From Gnetum montanum (lineage: Eukaryota; Streptophyta; Gnetopsida; Gnetales; Gnetaceae), in assembly GCA_015680685.1 (NCBI GenBank), contig MNCI01005779.1, positions 567,189 through 631,188 of the forward strand: 64,000 bases of DNA. Reading direction: 5' to 3'. The notes beneath the pieces are model-generated. The model was not told where the DNA came from and did no database searches. It saw only the letters and a list, made by a program, of their open reading frames with translations. Position numbers and translations under genes: made by a program. Position 1 is the first letter of the stretch. Each line of letters starts with the position of its first letter. Shown piece after piece: positions 1 to 10,262 of the stretch.

Positions 1-1400
1 AAAAAAAATCACAAAACTAAATATTTTAGGTCTAAAACCATATCTTCAAATAGTAGTGATCCCAAAACGCAAAAACATGATCAATTAACCATGGAATTAT
101 ACCAAAATCCAAGATTGATTTTATGACTAAACAAGAGTAGGCCTATACTATGTTTTCTAGTGTAGTCATTGTCTAAGGTTGGTTAGACTATTGAGCTAAC
201 CATCAAAACAATCCAAAACCTAACTTAGAAATCTAGAGCCTTGTTTGGTGTTACCTAGTTAAAAATTTATCTCATTATAATTCTTAAAAAACTAGATTCA
301 TCTCATCTATGCTAAGCTTAAGCTCAACTACATTGACTAGTGTAGTCACAATGGAAAATCATCATTTCAATGGCTAAACAACCTTTGAAATCAACTATAT
401 AGAACAAAACCTTAGCTAGAAACACTAGTAATCTTGAGAACCCAAGAAATTAAATTATTAATGATAGAAACCCATCAGAAGGTAGATTTCACATCTAACT
501 ATGCTAGAATAGGTCATGACTACACTAGATAGTGTAGTCCTAGTGTTGTGATTGTTGTGAATTCATGCAATTAGTATCTTGACATCTAGAATGATATAGA
601 ATTTCACTTAAGACACCTAGAACATTGATTGACATGTTCCAATGATGATTCCATGTTTTTTTTACCATGGAAATGTCAGATTCCATGTGACTACACTAAG
701 GTAGGCCTAGGACCATGTTGGCTAGCATAGTCCCTAATCCAAGGTATTTGGACCATTATAATAGCACTAAAAATGATAAAAAACTTGATGCTAGAAGCAT
801 AGAACCTTGAAATCCTATAACTGGCTATAGTTTAACCTTATTTAATCATGGAAAAATCATATTTTGATCCATGTACACAAGGGTCATCCTTAACTAGGCT
901 GATTAGAATAGTCATGAGATGTCGATGTCAAAAATCCATCTCCTAAAGCCTAATTTGACCTTTGAATCACCTATTAAACCCTTCGTAGACCTTTCATTAC
1001 CCTAGGAAGTTGATGGAACACTAGTAGCAACTTTGAAGCCTTAAAAATCCATTTTTCTCATGCATCTACATTGAGGGTGACCTTGACTACATTGGCTAGC
1101 ATAGTCCCAGTGTAGTCACCAATGTGAACATCATTTCCAGCTTCAAGAGGGTGAAAATGAGGTCAAAATGCATGAATCTTCAATCTTAGTTAGTAACACT
1201 AGTTATACAAACCATAATAATCCAAAATTAGCCACAATGAACCTAGGAAATCATCTACTACCACTAACTATGATGGAATATGGTATGACCATGATGGCTA
1301 ACGTAGTCACTAGTAGATCCTAGTGTAGTCACATGAAAAGGTGCCATTTTGCCTTTAAAATAGCCATAAAATGACCTTATCATGTGTCCAAACTCACCTG
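1..1400 (+). repeat. Degenerate ~190 bp tandem array with GTAGTC-containing inverted-repeat core
   Basis: A core resembling GACTACACTAG...TAGTGTAGTC recurs near 161, 335, 519, 689, 893, 1085 and 1290, so spacings run from about 170 to 205 bases. Many cores are imperfect inverted repeats. The equivalent tract of the minus-strand Tat/Ogre-like element (45.5-48.65 kb) has the same spacing. I see no coding capacity. This looks like satellite-type expansion inside the non-coding part of the retroelement. Confidence 0.55.
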
Positions 1401-1427
1401 TTAGCCCTGTAAACCTTTTTTATGTTT

Positions 1428-2190
1428 TTCTAAGGCCTAAAACTAGCAACATCATGGCCCGCTAAGGCCTAAAATGGATAAAATATTTACCTATTTAACC
1501 TCAATTAATCTTATTTGGTCATCAATTGATGTCATTTGATGGGGCTTGACCAACCTTGACCATCATTTGACAATAGTGAACCATTAAATGGCTTGCTAAG
1601 GCCTTAAACTAGAAACATGACCCTCTAAGGTCTAAACCTGACAAAGTATAACCTTGTTTGGCCAAGATGGACCTTCTTTTACCACATGTTTTCCATCCTA
1701 ACTGGTTTGACCTTGTTTCATGTTTTTTTAAATTATTTGGACCTTATGATGCATTGTTGACCTTTATCATCATCAATTGACCATATTTGAATTTTACTTA
1801 ACTCTAGTTTTACAATGTTTGACCATATTCTCTCTCTTGTGATCCTTGTTGACCTTGTTTAACCTTGATTTGTATTAGGTGGTGGGGTTTGATCACCCTT
1901 GGCCATCATTTGACACCATGTAACCATCATATAACATACCAAGGACTAAACCTAGAAATATCATGGCCTGCTAATGCCTAAAATTAGCAACCTTATGGTC
2001 CACTAAGGCATAAAACTAGCAACCTTATGGATTACCAAGTCCTTAAACTAGCAACATGTCCTTCAAAGGCCTAAAACTAGAAACCTTATGGCCTACTAAG
2101 TCCTTAAATTGGTAATATCATACAGTCTACTAGGGCCTTAAACTATCAACAAAGCCTGCTAAGGTCTAAAATTGGTAATGTGTAATCATA
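1428..2190 (+). repeat. Short tandem repeat, ~31-33 bp unit (CTAAGGCCTAAAACTAGCAAC-like)
   Basis: A unit of the form CTAAGGCCTAAAACTAGCAA followed by CATCATGGCC-like bases occurs about eight times nearly head to tail between about 1941 and 2190. Further copies lie at 1431, 1463, 1595 and 1624. The other Tat/Ogre-like copy carries only about two units at the matching place (45050-45120, opposite strand), and variants lie at 54450-54590. There are no unique spacers of constant length, so this is not a CRISPR-type array. Confidence 0.7.
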
Positions 2191-2285
2191 GTTGATCATG
2201 TTTGACCGTATGTTTCTAATCTTGATGGGTTTATTCCTGTTGCATTGTGTGTCAACTTGTTTTATCCTTTTTTTCATTATCGACC

Positions 2286-2290
2286 TTTAT
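2286..2290. other. Target site duplication TTTAT, left copy
   Basis: TTTAT lies immediately left of the LTR that begins TGATGAGTGG. The same five bases follow the other LTR at 9647-9651. A perfect 5 bp duplication fixes both outer ends of the inserted element. Confidence 0.85.
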
Positions 2291-3225
2291 TGATGAGTGG
2301 CGAGGTACCCCTACACTCAACCATATGGAACAAGCGTAGCACATGCGATATGGTCAAACTCCACAGACTAAATGCCTAAACACCCCATGGAACACTTGGG
2401 GTTAATCATTCATTTTTTTCAATAGACTTACTTGTTGTTGTCATGGTGTACGGTTAAGTAACTTCGAGGTATATGATTTTTTTGGTCTTTTTTGGTTTTT
2501 CTCCTATGCTAAAGGGTGAAGGGTTGAGAAAGCTAACTAACTCTAACTAAGGATCTAAGTCTAAATTAACTAGTGTCAACATCCATTCCCACTTACCGTA
2601 CACACCCTGAACTATGCACCTGTGGCTACCAAATGCTAATTGTTACTGGGATCACCACACGTAACGCACGTGCTCGAGGTGGTCATACTGAGGAACTTAA
2701 CTAGCCTAAACATGATGAGAAACTAATTCCTTGACTAGCCGTACACACCTGTAGATGCTCGTAATCAAGTCGTACTCATCCCATATTCTAGGAGTTGAGG
2801 GTGAGAGAGACTAATTACGATGAGTAGCCGATTCCTTGGTTAGCCGTACACATTCATCAATGCTCGTAACCAAGTTGTACTCATGCCACGCTAATGCAGG
2901 TAATAAATAACATGTAATCAATAACAAATAATAAATCCTATTGCATGAACTGCAAGGTTTATCCACAAAGCTTGTCTTTATTTCCGTACACAACTCGCAT
3001 TTAGGTATAAAGCTGCTTGATTAAAGATCCGTTCACTTGGGGACTCCTACTGCAGGCACATGGAAAATATTCTATCTTTGGAGTGATCAAACTACCAGAT
3101 TTTTCCTACTTTAAGCCTAGGATGGAAAATGAGGGGAGTGCCACCTCTTATTTATAGATCTGGCAGCGGACCGCGATATCGCATACGCGATATCACAAGG
3201 GATGACGCGATATCGCATTTTATCA
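2291..3225 (-). repeat. 3' LTR of TRG
   Basis: It aligns end to end with 8711-9646. On the minus strand it starts TGATAAAATG and ends CCACTCATCA. Near its start (3173-3216) are three copies of the palindrome GCGATATCGC, one of them changed at one position. It also contains a two-copy internal repeat with 105 base spacing (copies starting at 2714 and 2819). Confidence 0.9.
3173..3216. promoter_or_regulatory. Palindrome cluster GCGATATCGC in U3 of TRG 3' LTR
   Basis: Copies lie at 3173-3182, 3187-3196 (last C preceded by A) and 3207-3216. The other LTR has four related copies at 9577-9637. A 10 base perfect palindrome repeated at the very start of U3, rich in CG where the window is CG-poor, could be a protein-binding site. 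The function is inferred only. Confidence 0.4.
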
Positions 3226-5400
3226 TACCCCCATGACTAAATGAAAACTCGTCCTCGAGTTCATTACAATAACATCGAGAAGGTATGGAATTATTGAGGG
3301 AAATGAAACTAATGGGATGACATGTGAATGGATCAATATTACAAGACTTGACAAAACTGGTGTTTGTGACAACAAGGGTGAACTCCTAATTACAATGACA
3401 TCAGGCCTTTGTTGGCAACTTGAGAGAAAGAAAGAGAGAGATAGAAAGAAGTGTTGCTGCTGCCAATGCCAAGATTGTGCTTTTCGTTGTCCTTCAGTAA
3501 GCGCGCTATCCATCTTACTCCTTGCATAGCTGCTTCAGTGCTGTTCCATTCCAAGTGTTTGCTCCAGCTCCAGATCCAATCCATTTTTTATTTAATCACC
3601 ATCTGCACACACAACATAGTCTTATATTAGCAAGGGTAATTGAATCATCATGTAATTGATACCTTGCTTCGGTGTAAGTCCATTGGCTAGGTTGTGGTAT
3701 GACTGATATGGATCCTGGAATATGTTACTAATGACTACTGAAGGTGTAGGGGTTAGGAAGAAAATCAAAAATTTTGGGGCTAGGAGAAAATTGAAAAAAT
3801 CAGGCCCCATACCCCCATGACTAATCGTGAACCTCCGATAGCGTTAGAATGGAGAAAGAAAACGAGTAAGAAAGATAGATAAAAAGAGACAACTATGGCA
3901 TCGATGAAATGGATGTCAAGATGGTAATGAACAAAATAAAATTAATTGCAAAATTTTAAGGGAAAGAATTTAACTAATGCTCCAAATAGGAATGCCAGTG
4001 GGTCCTCCCCAAAGTAGGCTCATGCCCTTAATGCCCTGGTAATCCCACATTCAAAGAGTTTGTAGGATCCGGGAATGTCATTTGGAATAAGAGTTAAAGT
4101 CTTAACCACAAGAATTTACCAAAAAGAAAACAATGCATCAACCAAAATATATACACTAATGATACAACTGGCAATGAGGTGAACTATGGAGAGAAGGATG
4201 GAGAGAAGAGAATGGAATGGAATCCCAAGGACAAGGTGGTGTATAGCCCCTTGTGTGTTGCATGATTAATGTGACTTAGCACATCCCATTCCAAGTCTGG
4301 CCTCAAACCAACCACTCCAGTGACTTCGCATCAATGCATTTGGCTAAACCATTGACTTGGATAACAAGGATGCATCTCCAAGGAGACACCACCATTCCAA
4401 AAAAACAAATGAGAGAATGGGAAGCGAGAAGGGCCTTAGTTAGAGGGAACACTTTTGGTTCCATAACCAGTGCTCGTAGCCCAAATTTTATTTCGTCTAA
4501 GGGGTGTGCTTTGAATTCTCACTTTCTTTGTTTTGTTTTATTTTATTTTATTTTGTGTTTTGTGTTTTTATGCGTGAGAGACACACCATGCAAAGACTTC
4601 TTATTTTTATTGTCTCAGCTTCCAAAAGTTGGGTAACATCAGAAAAATAAGAAAACTCAAGAAGAAAACATCCAAGAACCCAAGAGAATGACCAACACAA
4701 AATCATCAAGTTCCCTTGAAGTCATACCCTTTGCAATCCGTGAGTCCTTCCTTAGTTTGAGAAATACCCAGTCACCGATTCATTAAAGTTCTTATTGGAA
4801 AGGGACTGTACATTTCCAAACTAAGAGAAACCATAGAAATTGGTGGATGGATGGATGAAGTGATCTCATTGCCTACCATATCAAAAGAAACATACCTTAG
4901 TATCAACATTGTAACTTAAGGTAAAAACCAAACATTAGCAATGAATATGAAAATAGTTCATACCATCATTCCGAACACTTATTATGGGACAAACTTACAG
5001 GGTGGATCACACACAAACACACACAATAGAAAAGTATAACGATGGTGTAAAACAAAAACTAGAAAAGTTAAAGAAATTTGTAAAACAAAAATTAGAAAAG
5101 ATAAAGAAATTTGTAAAACAAAAACTAGTAAAGTTAAAGAAATTTGTAAAACAAAAATGTGTAAGACAAAAACGTTGTAAAACAAAAACGTGTAAAAAAA
5201 ATCAAAAAAGAACTGAGGGCCCTATATGATCAGCATAGGTGGCCATCTTCCCCATGACTGAGTTGTAAGGGAGAAATGTGAAATAATAATCATCTATTTA
5301 AATTTCTTAGAAGTGCCCAACTTCTCCTAATTGATGATCTTAGATTAAGGGATGGAAGTTGGCGACACTCATATTCCAATGTATATATGCTTTCGTTATA
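3226..5400 (-). other. Non-coding 3' internal region of TRG
   Basis: These 2.2 kb lie between the protease and the 3' LTR. Only short chance open frames are present and no RT or integrase motif is visible in any frame. The tract holds a G-rich polypurine-like stretch (minus strand ATGGGGGTA) touching the LTR, a second copy of that LTR-adjacent sequence at 3808-3824, and a Lys-codon-like tandem repeat at 5040-5200. Confidence 0.6.
5046..5155 (+). repeat. Tandem repeat, ~33 bp unit (GTAAAACAAAAACTAGAAAAG-like)
   Basis: Three full units of about 33 bases plus partial units on the right follow one another: GTAAAACAAAAA followed by CTAGAAAAG and TTAAAGAAATTT. The unit length is a multiple of three, so all frames stay open and yield artificial Lys-rich or Leu/Phe-rich peptides. 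I do not regard it as coding. Confidence 0.75.
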
Positions 5401-5418
5401 GGCATGGGTGTCCTCAGT

Positions 5419-8400
5419 TCATTTCATGCATATTTGTCCACTCCTTCTAGTGACGATCAACCATGGGGTGTCTACTACTTCTTGTGTGGTTGCTACATAT
5501 AGGCATCTTTGGTTCAAAGTTTTATGGGCACACCTGTTACATGGAGGAGATGAGCATCCCTCCATGTCATCACTTGATGAATCACTGTATGTGATGCATG
5601 GAACTTTCCTCCTCTCGATCTTTTCAGAAATGTTTATCTTAGAAATTTCTAGGGAAAGATCATGGATCCTAAGGCATGCATCTACTGTACTAAGCCATGC
5701 CTTTCCCATTATAATTGGGAAGTCCCCTTTATTGTTGTTAACTTCGATCACTAGAGAATCAGCTGGGTAAGACCAACCACACACGGTGGTAATAATGTCC
5801 TCCACGAAGCCCAAGGGAATGGTGATGGACTAGTCTGCCAGCTCTAGTTCAATGTTGCTCTTCTTAAGTTGGGGTAGGTTCCAAGCGTGATACATCTCTC
5901 GTGAAATTAAGTTGACTTCGGAACCTGAGTCAAGAAGAGCCCTATGTGGTTCATTTTTGATGATCTATAAATAGATTAAGGGACTCCCAGGGTCAGTTAG
6001 TTTCCTAGGAAGGTGGCCTACCTTGATCTAGTCAGTTACGGTATGCGTTAACATAACCGTATGTGTTAAGCTTTGTTGGACTGAAGGGTGCTCCAAAGTG
6101 TTAGATGGTGGAGGAGTGTACATGGCCTCAACTGCTGGTTGTTGCGAGAGTTTGTCTGGGCTTTTGGTTCTGAAGTAAGGTCTTCTCTTTTTACAGTTGT
6201 CAAAACCAGCAGCAGGTTCGATATTTATATATCTTGCAGTGTGACGTTGCTGCGGTTGAGGAGGAAGTTCCCCTTGCATTGTTGGAGCACGAGATGTTAT
6301 GGTAACTACTTGTGGTGGAAGAGGTGCGGATGGATTAGGAGGATGGTATGGGTATGGAGTGTTTCCTGAAGGAGAAGGAGTCCTTCTAAAGTACTCCTGA
6401 GCTTTGTAGTGATGATTGGGAGTTAAGTGACTCATAGAGTCACTTGGAGAAATTGGCTACTACACATAATAACCATAAGGGTCAGGCTGCCGATAAGGGT
6501 ACTGATATTCTGGCGATGGCATTCCCCATGACTGTGGGTATTGCCACTATTGATGCTATCCGATGGTCTATGGGGGAGTTCCACTTGGATAATACGTTAG
6601 TGGTTGGTGGAACTACGTTGGGTTACCTTGTGGATAAGGTAACCTTTAGGGTGTTTTCCGTTGGTTAAGTCTTGGATTAAGCGCATACACCCCAGACACC
6701 TGCAGATGTGAGATAACAGGGCAACATCCCTTAGGATGTTTATAGTAGCAGACCTTACATCCACTATCATCGGCTGTGTCAAAATCCACAGCCATATCAG
6801 AGTTAGTGATTTTTCCCTTATCCTTGTTATGTGTAGGGCCTAAATCTCTCCACTTTTGCTTACCTTTGTCACTACTTTGTTCTACCTTAGACTCTTCTAC
6901 AATTTTTAAGACGATTTCAATTTTAGAGTCTAAGGAACTCCATATGTCGTCTACCTTAGCCACTATTTCTGTTGTTAATTTTTGGATTGGCAAGGATTTT
7001 CAGTTCACCAACTCTTCGAGTGGTGACTCATCCTCTTCATCATAAAATTTCACTCTCTTCTTTCAAAGGGAGGGATCGTAGTTGTACTCTTCTGCACTTT
7101 CCCTTTTGCATAACTCACCTTCTTCGTTTGCTACTTGCTCCAACAAGCTTTGTACTTCATGGGCTGTAAGTTTTGATAATCGTCCTTGGGCATAAGTCCC
7201 AAGGGTTCTTCTAGTTTCGTGCCTTAGCCCATCCACGATGTGGCGAAGTTGATCCCGCTGAGCATACCCATGGCCCGGGCAACGATGTAATAGTGTGTAA
7301 TAGCGGGCCATGGCAGCATCCAAGGGTTTGTGATGACCTTACTTCCAGCCTTGGATCTTCTTACATAAATTGAACACTCTGGAGTACATCTGATACTTTC
7401 CGTTAAACAGTTCTAGCATCGTACTCCACCTCCTGATGGTTTCTAGTTCTAAGGACCGGTACCAGCTCGCTGCTTCCTTGGTGAGTGTCCTTGGGAACAA
7501 CTTAAGTTTCTGCCACTCACTATCTATATTCTACAAGGCACAGGCATCATGGAATGCTTGTAAATGATTTTGCGGATCAACATTGTATCCCCCTTCAAAT
7601 CGTTGGATATTATTCATGTCTAATCATTTGATTTGACTATTCTTTAAATGCCTTGTGGGAATCTTAACTACCTCCGTTATGTCAAGAATACTTCGGGTTG
7701 CAAGTAGGGGCTTATCATGATCATCTCTTTCATGACGCCTATGATGTTTGTGTTGTTCCCTACTCTCCCTACGTCCTTGCCCTTGTCCTCTCTCTCGACT
7801 TTCCCGTCGAGGTCTTTCATCCTTTTTACTTTTATCCTCACCTTTATGTTCATGGTGGCTATGCCCAGATGTGGAAGGAGAGGGTGAATGATGTGAATAA
7901 GGGGAAGAAGAAGGGAAACCATCATGATGATGATGTTTCTTTCCTTCTCTTCAGCTGCTACGGCCCTGATCGTGGTGACGATCTAAGTGCCCGTCCTTAG
8001 CATGAGTGGTTGTTCCCTCTGTGAATAGTTGGTGTTCACAAGCATCAAAACCATGGTTATGTATCATTTATCATAGATTCTGATACCCAACCTCTTCATC
8101 ATCATTAGGAGGGGGAACATCATTTGCTAAAGAACCCATGATAAGGGGTTCCTCATCTCCTATTTCACTAAGGACGTGCGGGGCTTTGCCCTTCAGAAAA
8201 GTATGTTGACTCTCCTGCCTTAAGTTCCTCATACATTGGGCATCTATGGGATAATAATCCCTCATGTCAAAATCATCCACAACGTATTCAACAAATAATT
8301 CTTGCATGCCAATCTGTGCTAAGGCATGGAAAAGCATGTTAGGGACTAATCGATCTAGGGGTAACACGATGTTACCTTGCAAATCTCTCCATCGCAGCTG

Positions 8401-8568
8401 TTCGTCTTGATGGAGGATAAAAGTAAAGTCTAGAATATACTCATCGGGATGAGTATAAACTATCTTGTATTGTTTAGGACTTGGCTGATTTTGGTTATGT
8501 GTTTTATGTTGCCGACTGTCTCTAGTATGGTCCTTAGGTGGTGAGTTGCTCTTATGAGAAGAAGACAT
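5419..8568 (-). pseudogene. gag-protease polyprotein of TRG, one frame with nonsense codons
   Basis: All recognisable parts share one minus-strand frame from the ATG at 8568 to about 5419, roughly 1,050 codons, and I found no frameshift. Parts in order: an N-terminal segment (8568-8071, 165 codons, open); a His/Ser/Arg-rich stretch (7960-7690); the retrotransposon gag capsid core (7660-7063) with the KEAASWYRSL and LLHRCPGHG motifs; a Cys/His cluster of the form CKVCYYKHPKGC (around 6740); a Pro/Tyr-rich linker (6650-6028); and an aspartic protease with ALLDSGSE (DSG codons near 5920-5931) and IIMGKAWLST. At least ten in-frame stops interrupt it, mostly TAG and TGA where Gln, Arg or Trp is expected. 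The protein would form the particle and process itself. It lacks pol. Confidence 0.8.
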
Positions 8569-8691
8569 TTTTATGGGTGTGCTAATTTACCATTAATTAA
8601 TTTTTATCTTTTGATTAATCCAAAGGTTCGTTAAGGCTCACAACAATGTGAGTGATATCCCTTATGTTCTATTTGGCACAAAAAGACTTAG

Positions 8692-8709
8692 TCCCCAGCA
8701 ACAGTGCCA
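8692..8709 (-). other. Primer binding site, tRNA-Asp type
   Basis: On the minus strand the sequence one base after the 5' LTR is TGGCACTGTTGCTGGGGA. Plant tRNA-Asp(GTC) would pair with TGGCGCCGTTGCCGGGGA, so 15 of 18 positions match and all three differences are transitions. tRNA-Asp priming is known for Athila-group Ty3 elements. Confidence 0.8.
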
Positions 8710-8710
8710 A

Positions 8711-9646
8711 TGATGAGTGGTGAGGTACCCCTACACTCAACCATACAAAACGAGCGTAGCACACGCGATCCAGTAGAACTCTGCAGACTAAATGCCTAAA
8801 CGCCCCATGGAACACTTGGGGTTAATCATTCATTGTCTTTCCAGACTTACTTGTTGTTTTCATGGTGTATGGTTAAGTAAGTCCTAGGTATATGATTTTT
8901 TTGGTCTTTTCTGGTTTTTCTCCTATGCCAAAGGGTGAAGGGTTGAGAAAGCTAACTAACTCTAACTAAGGACCTAAGTCTAAATTAACTAGCATCATCA
9001 TTCATTCCCACTTACCGTACACACCCTGAACTATGCAACTATGGCTACCAAACACTAATCATTACTGGGATCACCACATGTAATGCACGTGCTCAAAGTG
9101 GTCGTATTGAGGAACTTAACTAGCCTAAATGTGATGAGTAGCCAATTCCTTGACTATTCATACACACCCGTAGATGCTCGTAATCAAGTCGTACTCATCC
9201 CGTATTCTAGGAGTTGAGGGTGAGAGAGACTAATTGGGATGAGTAGCTGATTCCTTGGTTAGCCGTACACATTCGTCAATGCTCGTAACCAAGTCGTACT
9301 CATGCTGCGCTAATGCAGGTAATAAATAACAAATAATAAATCCTATTCATGCACTGCAAGGTTTATCCACAAAGCTCATCTTTATTGCCATACACAACTT
9401 GCGTTCAGGTAAAAATCTGCTCAAATAAAGATCCGTTTACTTGGGGACTCCTACTGCTGGCACATGGAAAATATTCTATCTTTGGAGTGATCAAACTGCT
9501 AGAGTTTCCCTACTTTAATCCTAGGATGGGAAATGAGAGGAGTGCCACCTCTTATTTATAGATTTGGTGGTGGACCATGATATCGCGTATGCGATATCGC
9601 AGGGGACGACGTGATATCGTAGCCCATGCAATATCACATCTCATCA
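8711..9646 (-). repeat. 5' LTR of TRG
   Basis: It aligns throughout with 2291-3225. Its inner end abuts the primer site and its outer end abuts TTTAT. It contains four GCGATATCGC-like palindromes at 9577-9586, 9591-9600, 9611-9620 and 9628-9637, one more than the 3' LTR. It also has the internal two-copy repeat (starts at 9133 and 9238). Confidence 0.9.
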
Positions 9647-9651
9647 TTTAT
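9647..9651. other. Target site duplication TTTAT, right copy
   Basis: It matches 2286-2290 and marks where element A resumes. Confidence 0.85.
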
Positions 9652-9913
9652 TACCATTGGAACATCACTTGAGCCCATTCCACCAAGTATTCTCATCTTG
9701 ACCTTTAATTGACCATGTGTAGCCTTTGTTTCATATTATTTGTCTTCACCTACTTCTTATAGCCTTTATTGACCTTGTTTGCACTTTTCTTAATCATGAA
9801 ATAACATGTTGTGATTGATCTGTGTATAGTTGCTAGAGTATTTTATAGCATTTTGGTATTATTTACTCATTTTTACCTAGGTATCACTTAATGTATGTAT
9901 GGTTGATATGTAG
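9652..9913 (+). other. End of intron-like tract of element A with candidate splice acceptor
   Basis: This continues the non-coding tract cut at 2290. It aligns with the minus strand of 45000-44837 in the other copy, including TTTTACCTAGGT(A/T)(T/C)CACTTAATGT. It ends TTGATATGTAG at 9913, the counterpart of TTGAAATGTAG in the other copy. The sequence after that AG is readable as protein in both copies, as expected for a 3' splice site. Confidence 0.45.
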
Positions 9914-10262
9914 GATTGAAGTATGTACAATTAGAAGCAAATCAATTTACCATTAAACCTAAGTAGATCTCATGATTATGTTGAATGATGTATCAACATT
10001 AATTGCCTATATCCTAAGCCGTAGAGTCCAATCAATCACATAGCCTCTATAGCAAAACCTCTAAATGGCTTGAAAACCTAGTTAAAACCCTTAACCTTGA
10101 GGTTGTCGACATTACCAAGGACTCTCTAGTTGAGGTTCCTATCATGACACAAAGTGGTGAGGAGAAAACATTGAAACTAAATTTCTCACTAGAACCTCAA
10201 CAAACTCAAGACATCATCAAGGTCCTCCAAGATGGCATTAAAACCATCACACGACCCTAATT
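9914..10262 (+). pseudogene. Tat/Ogre-like pol fragment upstream of RT
   Basis: After the candidate acceptor one frame opens with LKYVQLEANQFTIKPK, matching LKYECLGSYQPTFEPK in the other copy. From about 10060 the codons give a stretch containing DITKDSLVEVPIMTQSGEE and SLEPQQTQDIIKVLQ, the counterpart of 44778-44494 on the minus strand. In Tat-lineage polyproteins this section leads into the RT palm. The similarity stops near 10262 and RT, RNase H and integrase are absent, so this is an internally deleted copy. Frameshifts are present. Confidence 0.65.

Larger units (their letters stand above)
2291..9646 (-). mobile_element. Non-autonomous Ty3-type LTR retrotransposon (TRG) with gag-protease only
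   Basis: A structurally complete insertion of 7.36 kb with two LTRs of about 935 bp, TG...CA ends, a TTTAT target duplication, a tRNA-Asp-type primer site and a G-rich tract next to the 3' LTR. Reading the minus strand from 8568, one frame runs through gag, a zinc-knuckle-like region, a Pro/Tyr-rich linker and an aspartic protease to about 5419. I find no RT, RNase H or integrase motif in the remaining 2.2 kb. Gag and protease style and the primer site suggest the Athila/Tat side of Ty3. LTR identity is about 90% over the first ~125 bases by eye, with mostly transitions, so this is one of the younger insertions here. Movement would have required enzymes from another element. Confidence 0.85.

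Noticed and set aside
1941-2190. CRISPR-like look of regularly spaced short repeats
   Set aside because: Units are adjacent and degenerate with no distinct spacers, and the context is a plant retroelement.
3223-3584. Overlapping short open frames on both strands
   Set aside because: They lie in the non-coding tail of TRG, start in or next to the LTR and show no recognisable motif.
4984-5229. Open frame of 81 codons, very Lys-rich, and the opposite-strand Leu/Phe-rich frame
   Set aside because: Both are produced by a 33 base A-rich tandem repeat whose unit length keeps frames open; no domain and no coding context.
5408-5770. Open frame of 120 codons on the + strand
   Set aside because: It is the shadow of the protease frame on the opposite strand, which carries recognisable motifs.
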